Positions 37,097 through 46,557 of a stretch of 64,000 nucleotides of DNA are shown here, piece after piece. The notes beneath the pieces were generated by a model, which was not told where the DNA came from, searched no databases, and saw nothing but the letters and a program-made list of their open reading frames with translations. How positions within the stretch are numbered: position 1 is the stretch's first letter; the number at the start of each line of letters is the position of its first letter. This DNA comes from Allopusillimonas soli (lineage in GTDB: Bacteria > Pseudomonadota > Gammaproteobacteria > Burkholderiales > Burkholderiaceae_B). Made by a program: the position numbers and the translations under genes. Where the stretch lies: positions 124,001 through 188,000 of the forward strand of contig NZ_SDQC01000004.1 of the NCBI RefSeq assembly GCF_004153445.1. The letters are read 5' to 3'.

Positions 37097-38782
37097 TTAC
37101 ATCCTTTCGGGCGCCGAGACCCCCAGCAGGGCGAGGCCATTTGCGATGACCTGGGCGGTTGCTTGCGCCAGTCGCAGCCGCGCCAACTTGAGCGCCATGT
37201 CGTCCACCAGCACGCGCTCGGCGTTGTACCAGGCGTGGAAATCGGCGGCGCAATCACGCAGCCAGAAAGCCAGATGATGCGGCGCGAGCTCCCGCGCAGC
37301 CTGAGCTATGGTCTGCGGATACTCTGCCAGGCGCTGCATCAGGGCGAGCTCAGTGGGAGCCAGCAGAGGCGCTGCCGATGCCGTCGGAATGCGATCCACA
37401 AGCTCGGGCGACTGCGCGAGCATGGAGCAGATGCGCGCATGGGCATACTGAATATAGTACACCGGGTTTTCGTCGCTTCGTGACAGCGCCAGATCGATAT
37501 CGAACACGAATTCGGAATCGGCGCGCCGTTGCGCAAGAAAGTAGCGAACCGCATCGCGGCCCACCCAGTCGATGAGGTCGCGTAGTGTGACATAGCTGCC
37601 TGCGCGTTTGGATATCTTGACCTCCGCGCCGTCGCGTACAACCTTGACCATCTTGTGCAGCAGATAGGCCGGAAAATCCTTGGGTATGCCCAGCCCCAGC
37701 CCTTGCAGGCCTGCGCGCACCCGAGCGACGGTGCCGTGGTGGTCGCTGCCCTGAATATTGATGGCGCGGTGAAAGCTGCGCTCCCATTTGTCCACGTGGT
37801 AGGCAACATCGGGCACGAAATAGGTGTAGCCGCCTTCGGACTTGCGCATGACGCGGTCCTTGTCGTCGCCAGTGCCCAGTTCGGTGGTGCGTAGCCATAG
37901 GGCGCCACCGCTTTCATAGGTGTGCCCCGCCTCGATCAGTGCCTGTACGGTCTTTTCAACGCGGCCGCTGGTGTATAGCGAGCTTTCCAGGAAATAGTTG
38001 TCGAACTTCAGTCCGAAGGCCTGGAGATCGAGATCCTGTTCGCGGCGCAGATACGCCACGGCAAATCGGCGTATGTCTTCGAGGCTGTCAATGTCGCCCG
38101 TGGCGGTGATGGGGGCGACATCGGCAGCTTGGACCGTCTTGCCCGCCCGGAAATCATTGGCAATGTCGACGATGTAGTCGCCCTTGTAGCCATCGGGAGG
38201 GAAATCGGGCGAGTCGGGTGCGATGCCTCGGGCACGGGCTTGCACGCTGACGGCCAGGTTGTTGATCTGGTTGCCTGCGTCGTTGTAGTAGAACTCGCGC
38301 GTGACCGCGTACCCTTGCGCGGCAAACAGGCGGCACAAGGCGTCGCCCAGCGCGGCTTGCCGCGCGTGGCCCACATGCAGGGGACCCGTGGGATTGGCCG
38401 AGACAAACTCGACCAGCACTTTTTCATTGCCTGGCGGCAGGATGCCGTAACGCCCGCCTTGTTCGGCGATGGCCGTGAGAACGTGCTGGCGCGCGCCGGC
38501 GGTGAGGCGGAAATTGATGAAGCCGGGGCCCGCGACTTCACAGCTTGCAAGCAGGTCGCGTGCGTCGGGGTTGGCCAGCAGAGTATCGACGATCTGCTGC
38601 GCAAGTTCGCGAGGGTTGCGCCGGGCTGGCTTGGCCAGTTGCATGGCCACGTTGGTGGCGATATCGCCGTGGGCGGCGACCTTGGGCCGCTCGAGCAGCA
38701 CGGACGTGTTGTTGTCGGGCAGGATGGCGGCTACAGCGGCCTGAATGAGCGTGATGAGTTGGTGTTGTTGCTCTGGGAGCAT
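37097..38782 (-). CDS. argS: Arginyl-tRNA synthetase
   Basis: A 561-residue class I synthetase. The HIGH-type motif is in [14 protein letters not shown], the N-terminal Add-1 domain precedes it, and the C-terminal DALR anticodon-binding domain ([10 protein letters not shown] ... LREPH-like end [17 protein letters not shown]) is present. The canonical KMSKS appears as the degenerate KISKRAG, as in many ArgRS. Essential for charging tRNA(Arg). Confidence 0.95.
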   Translation of the reverse strand: MLPEQQHQLITLIQAAVAAILPDNNTSVLLERPKVAAHGDIATNVAMQLAKPARRNPRELAQQIVDTLLANPDARDLLASCEVAGPGFINFRLTAGARQHVLTAIAEQGGRYGILPPGNEKVLVEFVSANPTGPLHVGHARQAALGDALCRLFAAQGYAVTREFYYNDAGNQINNLAVSVQARARGIAPDSPDFPPDGYKGDYIVDIANDFRAGKTVQAADVAPITATGDIDSLEDIRRFAVAYLRREQDLDLQAFGLKFDNYFLESSLYTSGRVEKTVQALIEAGHTYESGGALWLRTTELGTGDDKDRVMRKSEGGYTYFVPDVAYHVDKWERSFHRAINIQGSDHHGTVARVRAGLQGLGLGIPKDFPAYLLHKMVKVVRDGAEVKISKRAGSYVTLRDLIDWVGRDAVRYFLAQRRADSEFVFDIDLALSRSDENPVYYIQYAHARICSMLAQSPELVDRIPTASAAPLLAPTELALMQRLAEYPQTIAQAARELAPHHLAFWLRDCAADFHAWYNAERVLVDDMALKLARLRLAQATAQVIANGLALLGVSAPERM

Positions 38783-38905
38783 AGGGAAAGATCGGTATTC
38801 GTCAGAAGGAGCGGCCGGCGCGGGCGCGGCCTAGGACCGGCGCGCCCTGTAAAGGCAGGCACCAAAGGGGTCAATGATAGCGTGAATTGCCGTATTTTGC
38901 GTGCG

Positions 38906-41743
38906 TCAGGGCTCGCCCGTGCCGTGCAGGCCGGGGGGCGGGTTCCAGCCGAGCGTCTGCCTGAGCCAGACGGCATAGGCTGCCATGTCCACATGGGCCG
39001 CCTCCGTGCCGTTGCGGTTCGAAGGGCCTGGCCCGCCCGTGTGCCAGGTGATGAAAGGCTCGACCTGTGCGCGTGCGCGTGCGCCAAAGATGGGATGCAG
39101 ATCCTGGGCGCGGTAGGCGGTGCGGCCCGGCGCTGCCTCGACCGCGCGGTCACCGCTGCGCTGGCCGTGAATGGCGGCGTGGCGCACCCGCCTGTCGGCG
39201 GCTTCCAGCTCGAAGATGGCCGCCACCTGCGCCGCCTGATCAGCCATCCAGTTCAAGGGTACTTTGGACAGATCATCCCGGCGCGGCGGCGCGCCGTCCG
39301 CGCCGATGCCGGCCATGCCTCCGATATCGCTGTGCGCGCCGACGAAAGGCTGCTCATTCACGTTGGCTCCCGTGGCGGGCAACACGGGAAAGAGCCGCCG
39401 CCGCTCGTGGAGAGCCACCGCGTGGGCCACTCGCCGCCAATGCGGAGCGATAGTGAAATCGAAGAGATTGTTCGCGGACCCCGTCAGTCCGAATTGCGTC
39501 ACCGTGTCGAACAACCCCATGAAGCGCAGGTCCATGCAGGCTTCGAATTGTGTGCGGCGGTGGGCATCATAATAGGTGAAGATGCCGTCCCGCATATGGC
39601 GGCTGATTAGATTGCCGAAATGGCGTGCCAGCGCCGCGCCGCGGGAGTAGCCGATGATGTCGATGGCTACGTGTTCGACGCTGCCGCCGGCCACGCGCAG
39701 GGCATCCAGCAGCCGTTGCCATTGCCTGCCAATTGCACGGTCAGACAGCGCGCCAGTGATGGCCGGCTCCGAGATGATGCCGGGCGGGCCGCTGCCCGCC
39801 TCGTAGTGGGCGGGTCCGCCGCGATAGGCTTGCAGCATCTTGGCCACATTGCTTTGCTGGGCAAGGTCGTGGCGCGTACCGTCGAAGGCAAATAGCAGCA
39901 GCCCCAGCGGGTCGGCATAGCGGCGCGGCTGCTGCGCCGCATAGCCCAGCGCCTGGGCGCCTGGCACGGGGCCCAACGGATCGGGCTCCAGATAGTGACC
40001 CGCTGCGGGGTCATAGGTACGCAGCAGGTTGTCATGCCAGCCGGTGACCGGATCGTGGACCTGGCCTGGCAGGCGCAGATCCAGCGACAGGTCGCCCGCA
40101 ATTACTGTGGCCTTGCCGAGTGGATCGTAGCGCGCCAGCCAGCGCACGGATCCATGCTCATCGGTCATCAGTCGCGGTGCGCCGATCAGGTCGGCGTGTA
40201 TCCAGTACAGCCGGCCATGGCCCGATGCGCTGTAGTCGATCATGCCGACAGGCACCACGCCGGCGCGGATATAGCGCCGGCTTATGCGGGGGTACGTGGC
40301 GGCTCCGCCGTCGCGTTCGGCGACCAGCTGGTTGTCCAGATAAAAATAGCGCCTGTCCAGGCCGTGCCCAGCGGCGTTTGCCATTGAGGCAGGGCCGCCG
40401 CCGGCGGGCTGCCGGGCCCCATCCGGATCGGCGTCGGTGAATGAGGCAGTGACGGTAGCCTGCAGGCCGATGCGGTGACCGAAGGCATTGTGCGTATACC
40501 GTGCTATCAAGCCCGCCTGTTCGGCCTGCTCCAGCCTCTGTGCGGGCCCGTAGCGCAGTTTCCAGCCGTCCGCGCGCAAGGGCAGCCCAGCGTCGTCGCG
40601 CTGCAGTGCGGGGTGGTACGTGCCGCCCGCCGTACGGCGGGCGGCAAGCGCGCCATCAAGATGCCAGGCAAACCATTGCACCTGCGCTGCGTGTGCTGGT
40701 TCGGACATGCGCCAGGCGGCCACCATTCTGTGGAGGCCGTCGTAGGCATACTGCCACGCGTCGCTATGGCGGGTGCCCGGCAGCGCATGATGTTCATGCC
40801 TGATGCGCCCGAGGCTGTCGTAGGACAATCGCTGTATCCATATTGCCGGCGCCACCGGCCTGGTGGCGTGCCCGTACTGGACAGCGCCGCGCGTGCCAAT
40901 GGACGGAGCTTCCCCGTGGCTGGGCCGGCGCAGTGTCAAGAGGGCAGCCCGACCCAGCCCGTCCTGGCGGGTCTCGAGCACCAGCCCGTTCCCGTAGCGA
41001 TAGCCCCGGCGGCTGGCGTGGCTGTCGATCACGGTATGCAGGGCGCCTGCGGCGGTGCGCCAGAAAATGGCAGCCAGCCGTCCGCTGGTGTGCCATCGGT
41101 AAATAAGCACGCCGCCTTCGGGCAAATGGTGCGCGCTCAGTCTGCCTAGGGCGTCGTATTTGAAAGACTCGGCATAAACGGCCTCATCCGGGCGTTGTAT
41201 GGTGCGCGTGGCGAGGCGGCCGGCCGCATCATGCGTACGTGTTTCGATTTCCCTGGGGTGAGCCACGCGTGTCCAGCGCGCGCCGCGCCACTCGATATCC
41301 ACGGATACGGTCTGGCCTTTCGCGGGGCCTGTTGCCGTGACTTGTACCGGGCGCCCCTGGGCGTCGAATGTGATGCGGGATGCGGTGCCATTGGCCAGTA
41401 TGCGCGCCCGCAAGACGCCGGCCTGGTCGAACTGCAGTTGTTCGACACCGGTCAGGCTTGATTCCCAGGCCCGTGCGCGTCCCGCGTGGTCCATGTGCCA
41501 GGCCAGGCCCGGCCATCCCGGCCAGCCGGGCGCCACGCGCAGCATGCCCTGTTCTGCTTCGCTAACCCGTGGGGCCTGCGCCGCATGCGGGCTGGTCGAT
41601 GCGGGCGTTGCGGCCGTGGCGTGGCCATACTGCGGACTGGTGGCGAAGGCGGCTTCCGACAGTGCAAGGGCGACCGAAAGCAGGACCGGAAAGTGAAAAA
41701 ATCGGGACATCGAAGAGGCGAAGCGGGTTGGGAAAAGTCCCAT
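38906..41743 (-). CDS. Secreted RHS/YD-repeat protein with C-terminal DUF2235 (Tle1-like) hydrolase
   Basis: A 945-residue protein. Residues 1-34 look like a Sec signal peptide (MSRFFHFPVLLSVALAL...AFA). Residues about 40-600 carry YD/RHS repeats (RLATRTIQRPDEAVY, FKYDALGRLSAHHLPEGG, YDSLGRIRHEH) and finish with the RHS core end LRTYDPAAGHYLEPDPLG and PRRYADPLG. At residue 615 an alpha/beta-hydrolase of the DUF2235/Tle1 type begins: FAFDGT, nucleophile Ser700 in IIGYSRGAALARHF, Asp746 in GLFDTV and His804 in VGAHSDIGG form a plausible triad. Tle1 proteins are phospholipase effectors. AGGAG five bases before the ATG fixes the start. No secretion-system, VgrG or obvious immunity gene is adjacent. 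Confidence 0.85.
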   Translation of the reverse strand: MGLFPTRFASSMSRFFHFPVLLSVALALSEAAFATSPQYGHATAATPASTSPHAAQAPRVSEAEQGMLRVAPGWPGWPGLAWHMDHAGRARAWESSLTGVEQLQFDQAGVLRARILANGTASRITFDAQGRPVQVTATGPAKGQTVSVDIEWRGARWTRVAHPREIETRTHDAAGRLATRTIQRPDEAVYAESFKYDALGRLSAHHLPEGGVLIYRWHTSGRLAAIFWRTAAGALHTVIDSHASRRGYRYGNGLVLETRQDGLGRAALLTLRRPSHGEAPSIGTRGAVQYGHATRPVAPAIWIQRLSYDSLGRIRHEHHALPGTRHSDAWQYAYDGLHRMVAAWRMSEPAHAAQVQWFAWHLDGALAARRTAGGTYHPALQRDDAGLPLRADGWKLRYGPAQRLEQAEQAGLIARYTHNAFGHRIGLQATVTASFTDADPDGARQPAGGGPASMANAAGHGLDRRYFYLDNQLVAERDGGAATYPRISRRYIRAGVVPVGMIDYSASGHGRLYWIHADLIGAPRLMTDEHGSVRWLARYDPLGKATVIAGDLSLDLRLPGQVHDPVTGWHDNLLRTYDPAAGHYLEPDPLGPVPGAQALGYAAQQPRRYADPLGLLLFAFDGTRHDLAQQSNVAKMLQAYRGGPAHYEAGSGPPGIISEPAITGALSDRAIGRQWQRLLDALRVAGGSVEHVAIDIIGYSRGAALARHFGNLISRHMRDGIFTYYDAHRRTQFEACMDLRFMGLFDTVTQFGLTGSANNLFDFTIAPHWRRVAHAVALHERRRLFPVLPATGANVNEQPFVGAHSDIGGMAGIGADGAPPRRDDLSKVPLNWMADQAAQVAAIFELEAADRRVRHAAIHGQRSGDRAVEAAPGRTAYRAQDLHPIFGARARAQVEPFITWHTGGPGPSNRNGTEAAHVDMAAYAVWLRQTLGWNPPPGLHGTGEP

Positions 41744-41811
41744 AGTCTCCTGCTTGGCAGCTTTCCGAAGATGGGTTAGTGTAGAGATGTGTCCATTGAA
41801 GGAAACCACAT

Positions 41812-42165
41812 ATGCTAGTTGTCTTTCATTCCAAGGCGGCAGCCGAAGTGCTCATGTTCGCGCAGCATGCATTGCCCATCCTCAAGGCGGCGGGCAAGCC
41901 CTATACCGATACGCTGCCGGAGCGCGGCGTCATTACCCGCGACCATCTGGCCGAAGCCATTGCAGGCATCGAGCACGCCATCGCCCTGGATACTGATGCG
42001 GACGACGACTACACGGGGCCCAACTCCGAAGACGACGATGCGGGCACGCATCCGATAGCCGAGCCGGTCAGTTTTCGTCGGCGCGCCTTTCCCCTGCTCG
42101 CCATGCTGCGCCTGTCGCTGGAGCATGATGCCGATGTCATGTGGGAACCGGCCCCCAACTGGTAG
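41812..42165 (+). CDS. DUF1840-domain protein
   Basis: A 117-residue small soluble protein of the DUF1840 family, widespread in Betaproteobacteria and uncharacterised. It has the typical opening MLVVFHSKAAAEVLMFAQHA, the central PERGVITRDHLAEAIAGIE, an acidic linker, and the C-terminal RRAFPLLAMLRLS. It is divergent from the RHS gene by 68 bp and followed 12 bp later by another small gene. Confidence 0.82.
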   Translation: MLVVFHSKAAAEVLMFAQHALPILKAAGKPYTDTLPERGVITRDHLAEAIAGIEHAIALDTDADDDYTGPNSEDDDAGTHPIAEPVSFRRRAFPLLAMLRLSLEHDADVMWEPAPNW

Positions 42166-42177
42166 AGGCCGGCGCGC

Positions 42178-42495
42178 ATGCACAGCACGGTCACGATTGT
42201 GTTCGGCCGCCAGCGGACGCTTGAGCTGCAGGTCGATGCGCAGCCCGATCCCGCAGCCGCAGAGGCTGCGCGCGATTGGTTCGACAATACATGGGCAGCC
42301 CTGGGGTGCGAGCCGTTGCGGCCCAGCGGCAAGGTCCTCCTGCTGGACAAGGTAATGGGCGTGGCCGATACCCTTGGCTACGGCACGCTCTCGCAGGACG
42401 GCGCCAAGGCGGCTGAGTTCGCTCGCCAGGCCGTGCAGGCGCTGGGCAAGTCCCGCATCACGGTCGATCTGCCGGGCCTTACCGTAGGCTTCTGA
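42178..42495 (+). CDS. Small conserved hypothetical protein
   Basis: A 105-residue acidic protein of mixed alpha/beta character without a motif I recognise. Its position 12 bp after the DUF1840 gene suggests cotranscription. It converges on ugpE, with only 6 bp between the stop codons. There is no signal peptide or membrane helix. Confidence 0.65.
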   Translation: MHSTVTIVFGRQRTLELQVDAQPDPAAAEAARDWFDNTWAALGCEPLRPSGKVLLLDKVMGVADTLGYGTLSQDGAKAAEFARQAVQALGKSRITVDLPGLTVGF

Positions 42496-42501
42496 ATGCC
42501 C

Positions 42502-43302
42502 TCAACGTATTCCGGCACGCATGAAAGACTGCACGAACTGACGCTGGAAAAGCAGGAAGGCGATCAGTAGCGGCGCCGCGCTCAACAGGGTGGCTGCGGT
42601 GATGATGGACCAATCTATCCCCTGGTCGGTCGAGGCAAACACCTGCAGTCCCACTGTCAATGGCCGCGACTCCACCGAGTTCGTAATGATCAAAGGCCAC
42701 AGGAAGTTGTTCCAGTGATAACTGACGGACACCAGGCCGTAGGCGACATATATGGGCCGCGCTAGCGGCACATATACTTTGGTCAGCACTTGCCAGCGGC
42801 TCGCTCCCTCCACACGCGCCGCTTCCTCCAGCTCGCGAGGCACCGTTTTGAATGTCTGGCGCAGCAGGAAGATGCCGAAGGCCGACGCAAAGTAGGGCAG
42901 GCCCACCGCGAAGATGGTGTCGCGCACGCCCAGCCAGCTCATCAGGCGGTAGTTCTCCACAATCAGGACGTCGGGCATGATCATCAATTGCAGCAGTACC
43001 AGCATAAAGACCAGGTCGCGGCCCCGGAACGTGAAGCGGGCAAACGCATATGCAGCCAGCGTGCACAGGATGAACTGCGCGGCCAGTACCATGGTGACCA
43101 GTAGGAAGGTATTCAGAAAATAGCGTCCGAACGGGGCGGCCTGCCATGCCGCCACGAAGTTGTGCAGGGTAAGCGGCGCTGTCAGATCGAAGCGAGTGGC
43201 ATAGGCGCCCGGATGGAAGGCGGCCCATACTGCGTAGGCCAAGGGCAGAAACCACAGCAGGCCCAGCAGCCATGCGCCGAGGGTGTCCAGTTTATGCGTC
43301 AT
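42502..43302 (-). CDS. ugpE: Glycerol-3-phosphate-type ABC transporter permease
   Basis: A 266-residue inner-membrane permease with six helices and the EAA loop EEAARVEGASRWQVLTKVYVPLARP. It is the partner of UgpA in the sn-glycerol-3-phosphate/glycerophosphodiester importer. Its ATG overlaps the ugpA stop by four bases (ATGA). It is the last gene of the leftward ugp operon. Confidence 0.88.
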   Translation of the reverse strand: MTHKLDTLGAWLLGLLWFLPLAYAVWAAFHPGAYATRFDLTAPLTLHNFVAAWQAAPFGRYFLNTFLLVTMVLAAQFILCTLAAYAFARFTFRGRDLVFMLVLLQLMIMPDVLIVENYRLMSWLGVRDTIFAVGLPYFASAFGIFLLRQTFKTVPRELEEAARVEGASRWQVLTKVYVPLARPIYVAYGLVSVSYHWNNFLWPLIITNSVESRPLTVGLQVFASTDQGIDWSIITAATLLSAAPLLIAFLLFQRQFVQSFMRAGIR

Positions 43303-44177
43303 TGGTAGTGTGTCCGCCGGTCGAGCCAGCGAAACTTGATGAAAGCGGTGACGGACAGGATCACCAACAGCACCACGGATAGCGTGGCGGCATACGAGGT
43401 ATCCCAGTAGCTGAAGCCCACCTGATAGATGTAGTACAGCAGCAGCGTGCTGGCATTGTCAGGGCCGCCTTCCGTCATGACAACGACGTGGTCCACGACC
43501 CGGAAGGCATTGATCAGCGCGTTGATCAGCACGAACAGCGTGGTGGGCATCAGCAGCGGCAGCAGTACGCGCCAGAAATACTGCCACCGCGTTGCGCCTT
43601 CGAGCGTCGCGGCCTCCTTGAGCGAGGGCGGTATCTGCTGCAGGGCTGCCAGATAAAAAATCATGAAAAATCCGGCTTCCTTCCAGATGGCCACCAGCAT
43701 CAGGGCGGGCAGCACGGTGGAACGGGTGCCGAGCCAGTTGGTGTTGGCAAAGCCGAACAGATGGGCGATTTGATCCAGCAGCCCATACTGGGGCGTATAG
43801 AAGAACAGCCAGATATTGGCTACCGCGACCATGGGCAGCACCGTGGGCGTGAAGTAGGCCAGCCGCAGAAACGCGCGGCCGGCCAGCTTGCGGTCCACCC
43901 AGAGCGCCATGGCCAGCGCTATGCCCACCGACACCGGGATGGTGATCAGCGCATAGAGCAGATTGTTCCAGAGCGCCTGCCAGAATACGGGGTCGTAGTA
44001 CATGGCGGCGTAGTTTTCGCCGCCCACGAACACGGCCGGGCGATTGGCCTTGGGCGTGCTGAAAAAGCTGTGCCAGAGCGTGGTCAGAGCCGGATAATGC
44101 GTGAAGGCGGCCAGGAGCACGAGAGCTGGCAGCAGAAGCAGCCAGCCATACACGGCGTTCAGGGAGGATTGCTTCAT
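43299..44177 (-). CDS. ugpA: Glycerol-3-phosphate-type ABC transporter permease
   Basis: A 292-residue permease with six predicted helices. The EAA loop is LKEAATLEGATRWQYFWRVLLPLL, and FTPTVLPMVAVANIWLFFY is typical of the MalF/UgpA branch. The start at 44177 (MKQSSLNAVYGWLL) was chosen because an upstream extension would run into the binding-protein gene; it begins 4 bp after that gene's stop. Confidence 0.88.
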   Translation of the reverse strand: MKQSSLNAVYGWLLLLPALVLLAAFTHYPALTTLWHSFFSTPKANRPAVFVGGENYAAMYYDPVFWQALWNNLLYALITIPVSVGIALAMALWVDRKLAGRAFLRLAYFTPTVLPMVAVANIWLFFYTPQYGLLDQIAHLFGFANTNWLGTRSTVLPALMLVAIWKEAGFFMIFYLAALQQIPPSLKEAATLEGATRWQYFWRVLLPLLMPTTLFVLINALINAFRVVDHVVVMTEGGPDNASTLLLYYIYQVGFSYWDTSYAATLSVVLLVILSVTAFIKFRWLDRRTHYQ

Positions 44178-44181
44178 ATGC

Positions 44182-45474
44182 CTATTTGTAGCCGCGCAGC
44201 AGCCGGTCGGCACCGCTTTGCGCGGCTTTCATGGCTTCCGCTGGTGTTTTGGCATTGGTCAGCACCGCCTGAATGTTGTCATCCAGCAGCTTGGTCACAC
44301 GCTGATTGTCGTGCGTGGAGAATTCGGCCACGCTCACGGCCAGCTGGTCGCGCGCCACGACGGCCTGCGGCACCTCCTTCACATACGCCTTCATTTTGTC
44401 GGTTTCCCAGGCGGCGGGAGACGTGGCCACATAGCCGGTGGCAATGCTCCATGCCGCGGCGTTCTCGGGACTGGTCATCCATTTCACGAAGGTGTAGGCC
44501 GCCTCCTGCTGAGCCGGGGTGGCGGACTTGAACAAATAGAAGTTGCCGCCGCCAGTCGGGCTGCCGCCGCGCTTGGCCTTGGGCATGGGCGCTACGCCGA
44601 AGTCGAACTTGGCATTCTTGCGCACATTGGTGAGGTTCCCCGTGGTCGTCCACATGATGGCTGTCTTGCCCACCAGGAAGTCCTTTGGCGTCGTGCCCCA
44701 TCCTATGGTACCGGTCGGCATGATCTTATGCTTGTAGGCCAGATCGTGCCAGAACTGCAGGGCCTCGATTACCGCCGGCTTGTCCAGATAGACCTCGTTG
44801 CCGTCCTGGTTCATGAGCATCGCATCATTGGGCGTTGTCAGCGCCTGGAACAGCCAGTAGGCAAAGCTGCTGGAGGGTATCTCCAGGCCCCATTGGGTGA
44901 CATTGCCGGAAGCATCCCGCTTGGTCAGCTTGCCTGCCATCTGAACCAACTCGTCCCAGGTTCCGGGCGCCTTGTCGGGATCAAGGCCAGCTTCCTTGAA
45001 CAGGTCCTTGTTGTAGTACATGACGATGGTGGAGCGCTGGAAGGGAATGCCCCAGGTCTTGCCGCCCGTCTGGCTATTGGCCATGAAGGCCTTGTAGAAA
45101 CCGTCGAGCCACTTGCGATCGTCATCCGTCTTCGTCAATGGGTCGAATGGCATGATCGCGCCTTCGTCGATCAGGGTGAACATGTCGGTGGATAGCAGCA
45201 CGGCCAACTGTGGCGCATGGCCTCCCTTATAGGCTGTAAGCGCCTTGGCCACGGAATCCTGATACGTGCCGGCATAGATGGACTTGATCTTGATATCGGG
45301 ATGGCTTTGCTCGAATTCATCGACCATGCCGTCGACAATCTTGGTGATGGGGCCGCCCACGGCGACCGGATAGTAGAACTCCAGCTCGACAGGCGCTGCT
45401 TGTGACCACCCGGGGAGGGTGCAGAGTGCGCTGGCGATACCGAAGGCGATGGCTTTCAGAAAAGTGCGTCGCAT
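44182..45474 (-). CDS. ugpB: Glycerol-3-phosphate-type periplasmic binding protein
   Basis: A 430-residue cluster-B/D binding protein with a signal peptide (MRRTFLKAIAFGIASALCTLP, cleavage after SQA). The mature start VELEFYYPVAVGGPITKIVDGMVDEF and the later SFAYWLFQALTTPN and GGGNFYLFKSA resemble UgpB, which binds glycerol-3-phosphate or glycerophosphocholine. The start at 45474 follows AGGA at 8 bases; the ATG at 45483 is also possible. Assignment to glycerophosphodiesters rests on similarity, the neighbouring phosphodiesterase and the Pho box. Confidence 0.88.
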   Translation of the reverse strand: MRRTFLKAIAFGIASALCTLPGWSQAAPVELEFYYPVAVGGPITKIVDGMVDEFEQSHPDIKIKSIYAGTYQDSVAKALTAYKGGHAPQLAVLLSTDMFTLIDEGAIMPFDPLTKTDDDRKWLDGFYKAFMANSQTGGKTWGIPFQRSTIVMYYNKDLFKEAGLDPDKAPGTWDELVQMAGKLTKRDASGNVTQWGLEIPSSSFAYWLFQALTTPNDAMLMNQDGNEVYLDKPAVIEALQFWHDLAYKHKIMPTGTIGWGTTPKDFLVGKTAIMWTTTGNLTNVRKNAKFDFGVAPMPKAKRGGSPTGGGNFYLFKSATPAQQEAAYTFVKWMTSPENAAAWSIATGYVATSPAAWETDKMKAYVKEVPQAVVARDQLAVSVAEFSTHDNQRVTKLLDDNIQAVLTNAKTPAEAMKAAQSGADRLLRGYK

Positions 45475-45484
45475 GATGGTCATC

Positions 45485-46555
45485 CTATGAAGTGGTGGCG
45501 GGCGAAGGATTGAAAACCTTGCCCGAGGCGTCGAAAAAGTGTTGCTGCGAAGGGCTCCAGCGCAGCCGTAGCGGGTCGCCCGGGCGGGCATGCACATGGC
45601 CGGCGCTGCGTACCGCAACCCCGCTGCTGCTGCCCACACGGCATATGACAATGGAATCCGCGCCAAAGTACTCGATCGTCTCGACGACGGCAGGCACGCC
45701 CTCCTGCGCGATGGCGATATGTTCTGGCCGTATGCCCAACTTGCGCGCTTCCGGATGCGGCGCATCTTGGAACGCTTGCGCGTTCGCGCCGGCGCGCATG
45801 GCCGTGACTGTGGTTTCGTCCAGGCTGAGCAGATTCATGGGTGGCGTGCCGATGAACCGGGCGGCAAAGACAGTTCTGGGACTGCCGTATAACCGGTCGG
45901 GCGTGTCATGCTGCTCGATGGCGCCGCCATTGAGTAGCACCACCTGATCCGCCATGCTCATGGCTTCGGTCTGATCATGGGTGACATACACCATCGTGAT
46001 GCCCAGTTGGCGTTGCAGGGCGCGAATTTCGCGGCGCATCTCATGGCGCAACTGCGCGTCGAGATTGGACAGCGGCTCGTCCATCAGGCACACGGGCGCT
46101 TGGGAAATCACCGCGCGTCCGAGCGCGACGCGTTGCTGCTGCCCGCCGGATAGCTGGGCCGGCCTGCGGTCCAGCAGGGGCGCCAGTCCCAGCAGTTGCG
46201 CCACCTTATCCAGCCTTGGTTTGTGCTGGCTGGCAGGCTCCTTGCGCACCTTCAGACCGAAGAGAATATTTTCCCTTACCGATAGATGCGGAAACAGCGC
46301 ATACGACTGGAACACCATGGAAATATGCCGCTTCGCCGGTGGCAGGTCGGTGACATCGCGCCCGCCGATGAGGATACGGCCCGAGGTCGGGGTATCCAGG
46401 CCGGCGATCATGCGCAGCGTGGTCGATTTTCCGCAGCCAGACGGGCCCAGCAGCACCGTAAACGTGCCGGCCCGCACGTTGAAGCTGATGTGATTTACGG
46501 CGGGCGGTGCGCTGCCGTACTGCTTGACGATGTTTTCCAGAATAATGTCAGACAT
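45485..46555 (-). CDS. ugpC: Glycerol-3-phosphate-type ABC transporter ATPase
   Basis: A 356-residue MalK/UgpC-type ATPase. It has Walker A GPSGCGKST, Q-loop MVFQSYALFPH, signature LSGGQQQRVALGRA, Walker B VCLMDEPLSNLD and H-loop YVTHDQTEAM. TOBE/MalK-like regulatory strands follow from about residue 240 (KLGIRPEHIAIA). The start at 46555 (MSDIILENIVKQYG) is where homology begins, 2 bp after the phosphodiesterase stop. Confidence 0.92.
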   Translation of the reverse strand: MSDIILENIVKQYGSAPPAVNHISFNVRAGTFTVLLGPSGCGKSTTLRMIAGLDTPTSGRILIGGRDVTDLPPAKRHISMVFQSYALFPHLSVRENILFGLKVRKEPASQHKPRLDKVAQLLGLAPLLDRRPAQLSGGQQQRVALGRAVISQAPVCLMDEPLSNLDAQLRHEMRREIRALQRQLGITMVYVTHDQTEAMSMADQVVLLNGGAIEQHDTPDRLYGSPRTVFAARFIGTPPMNLLSLDETTVTAMRAGANAQAFQDAPHPEARKLGIRPEHIAIAQEGVPAVVETIEYFGADSIVICRVGSSSGVAVRSAGHVHARPGDPLRLRWSPSQQHFFDASGKVFNPSPATTS

Positions 46556-46557
46556 GG

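Noticed and set aside
41812-42495. DUF1840 gene and its small neighbour as immunity genes for the RHS-phospholipase
   Set aside because: They are divergent from it, and DUF1840 is widespread in Betaproteobacteria without such toxins.
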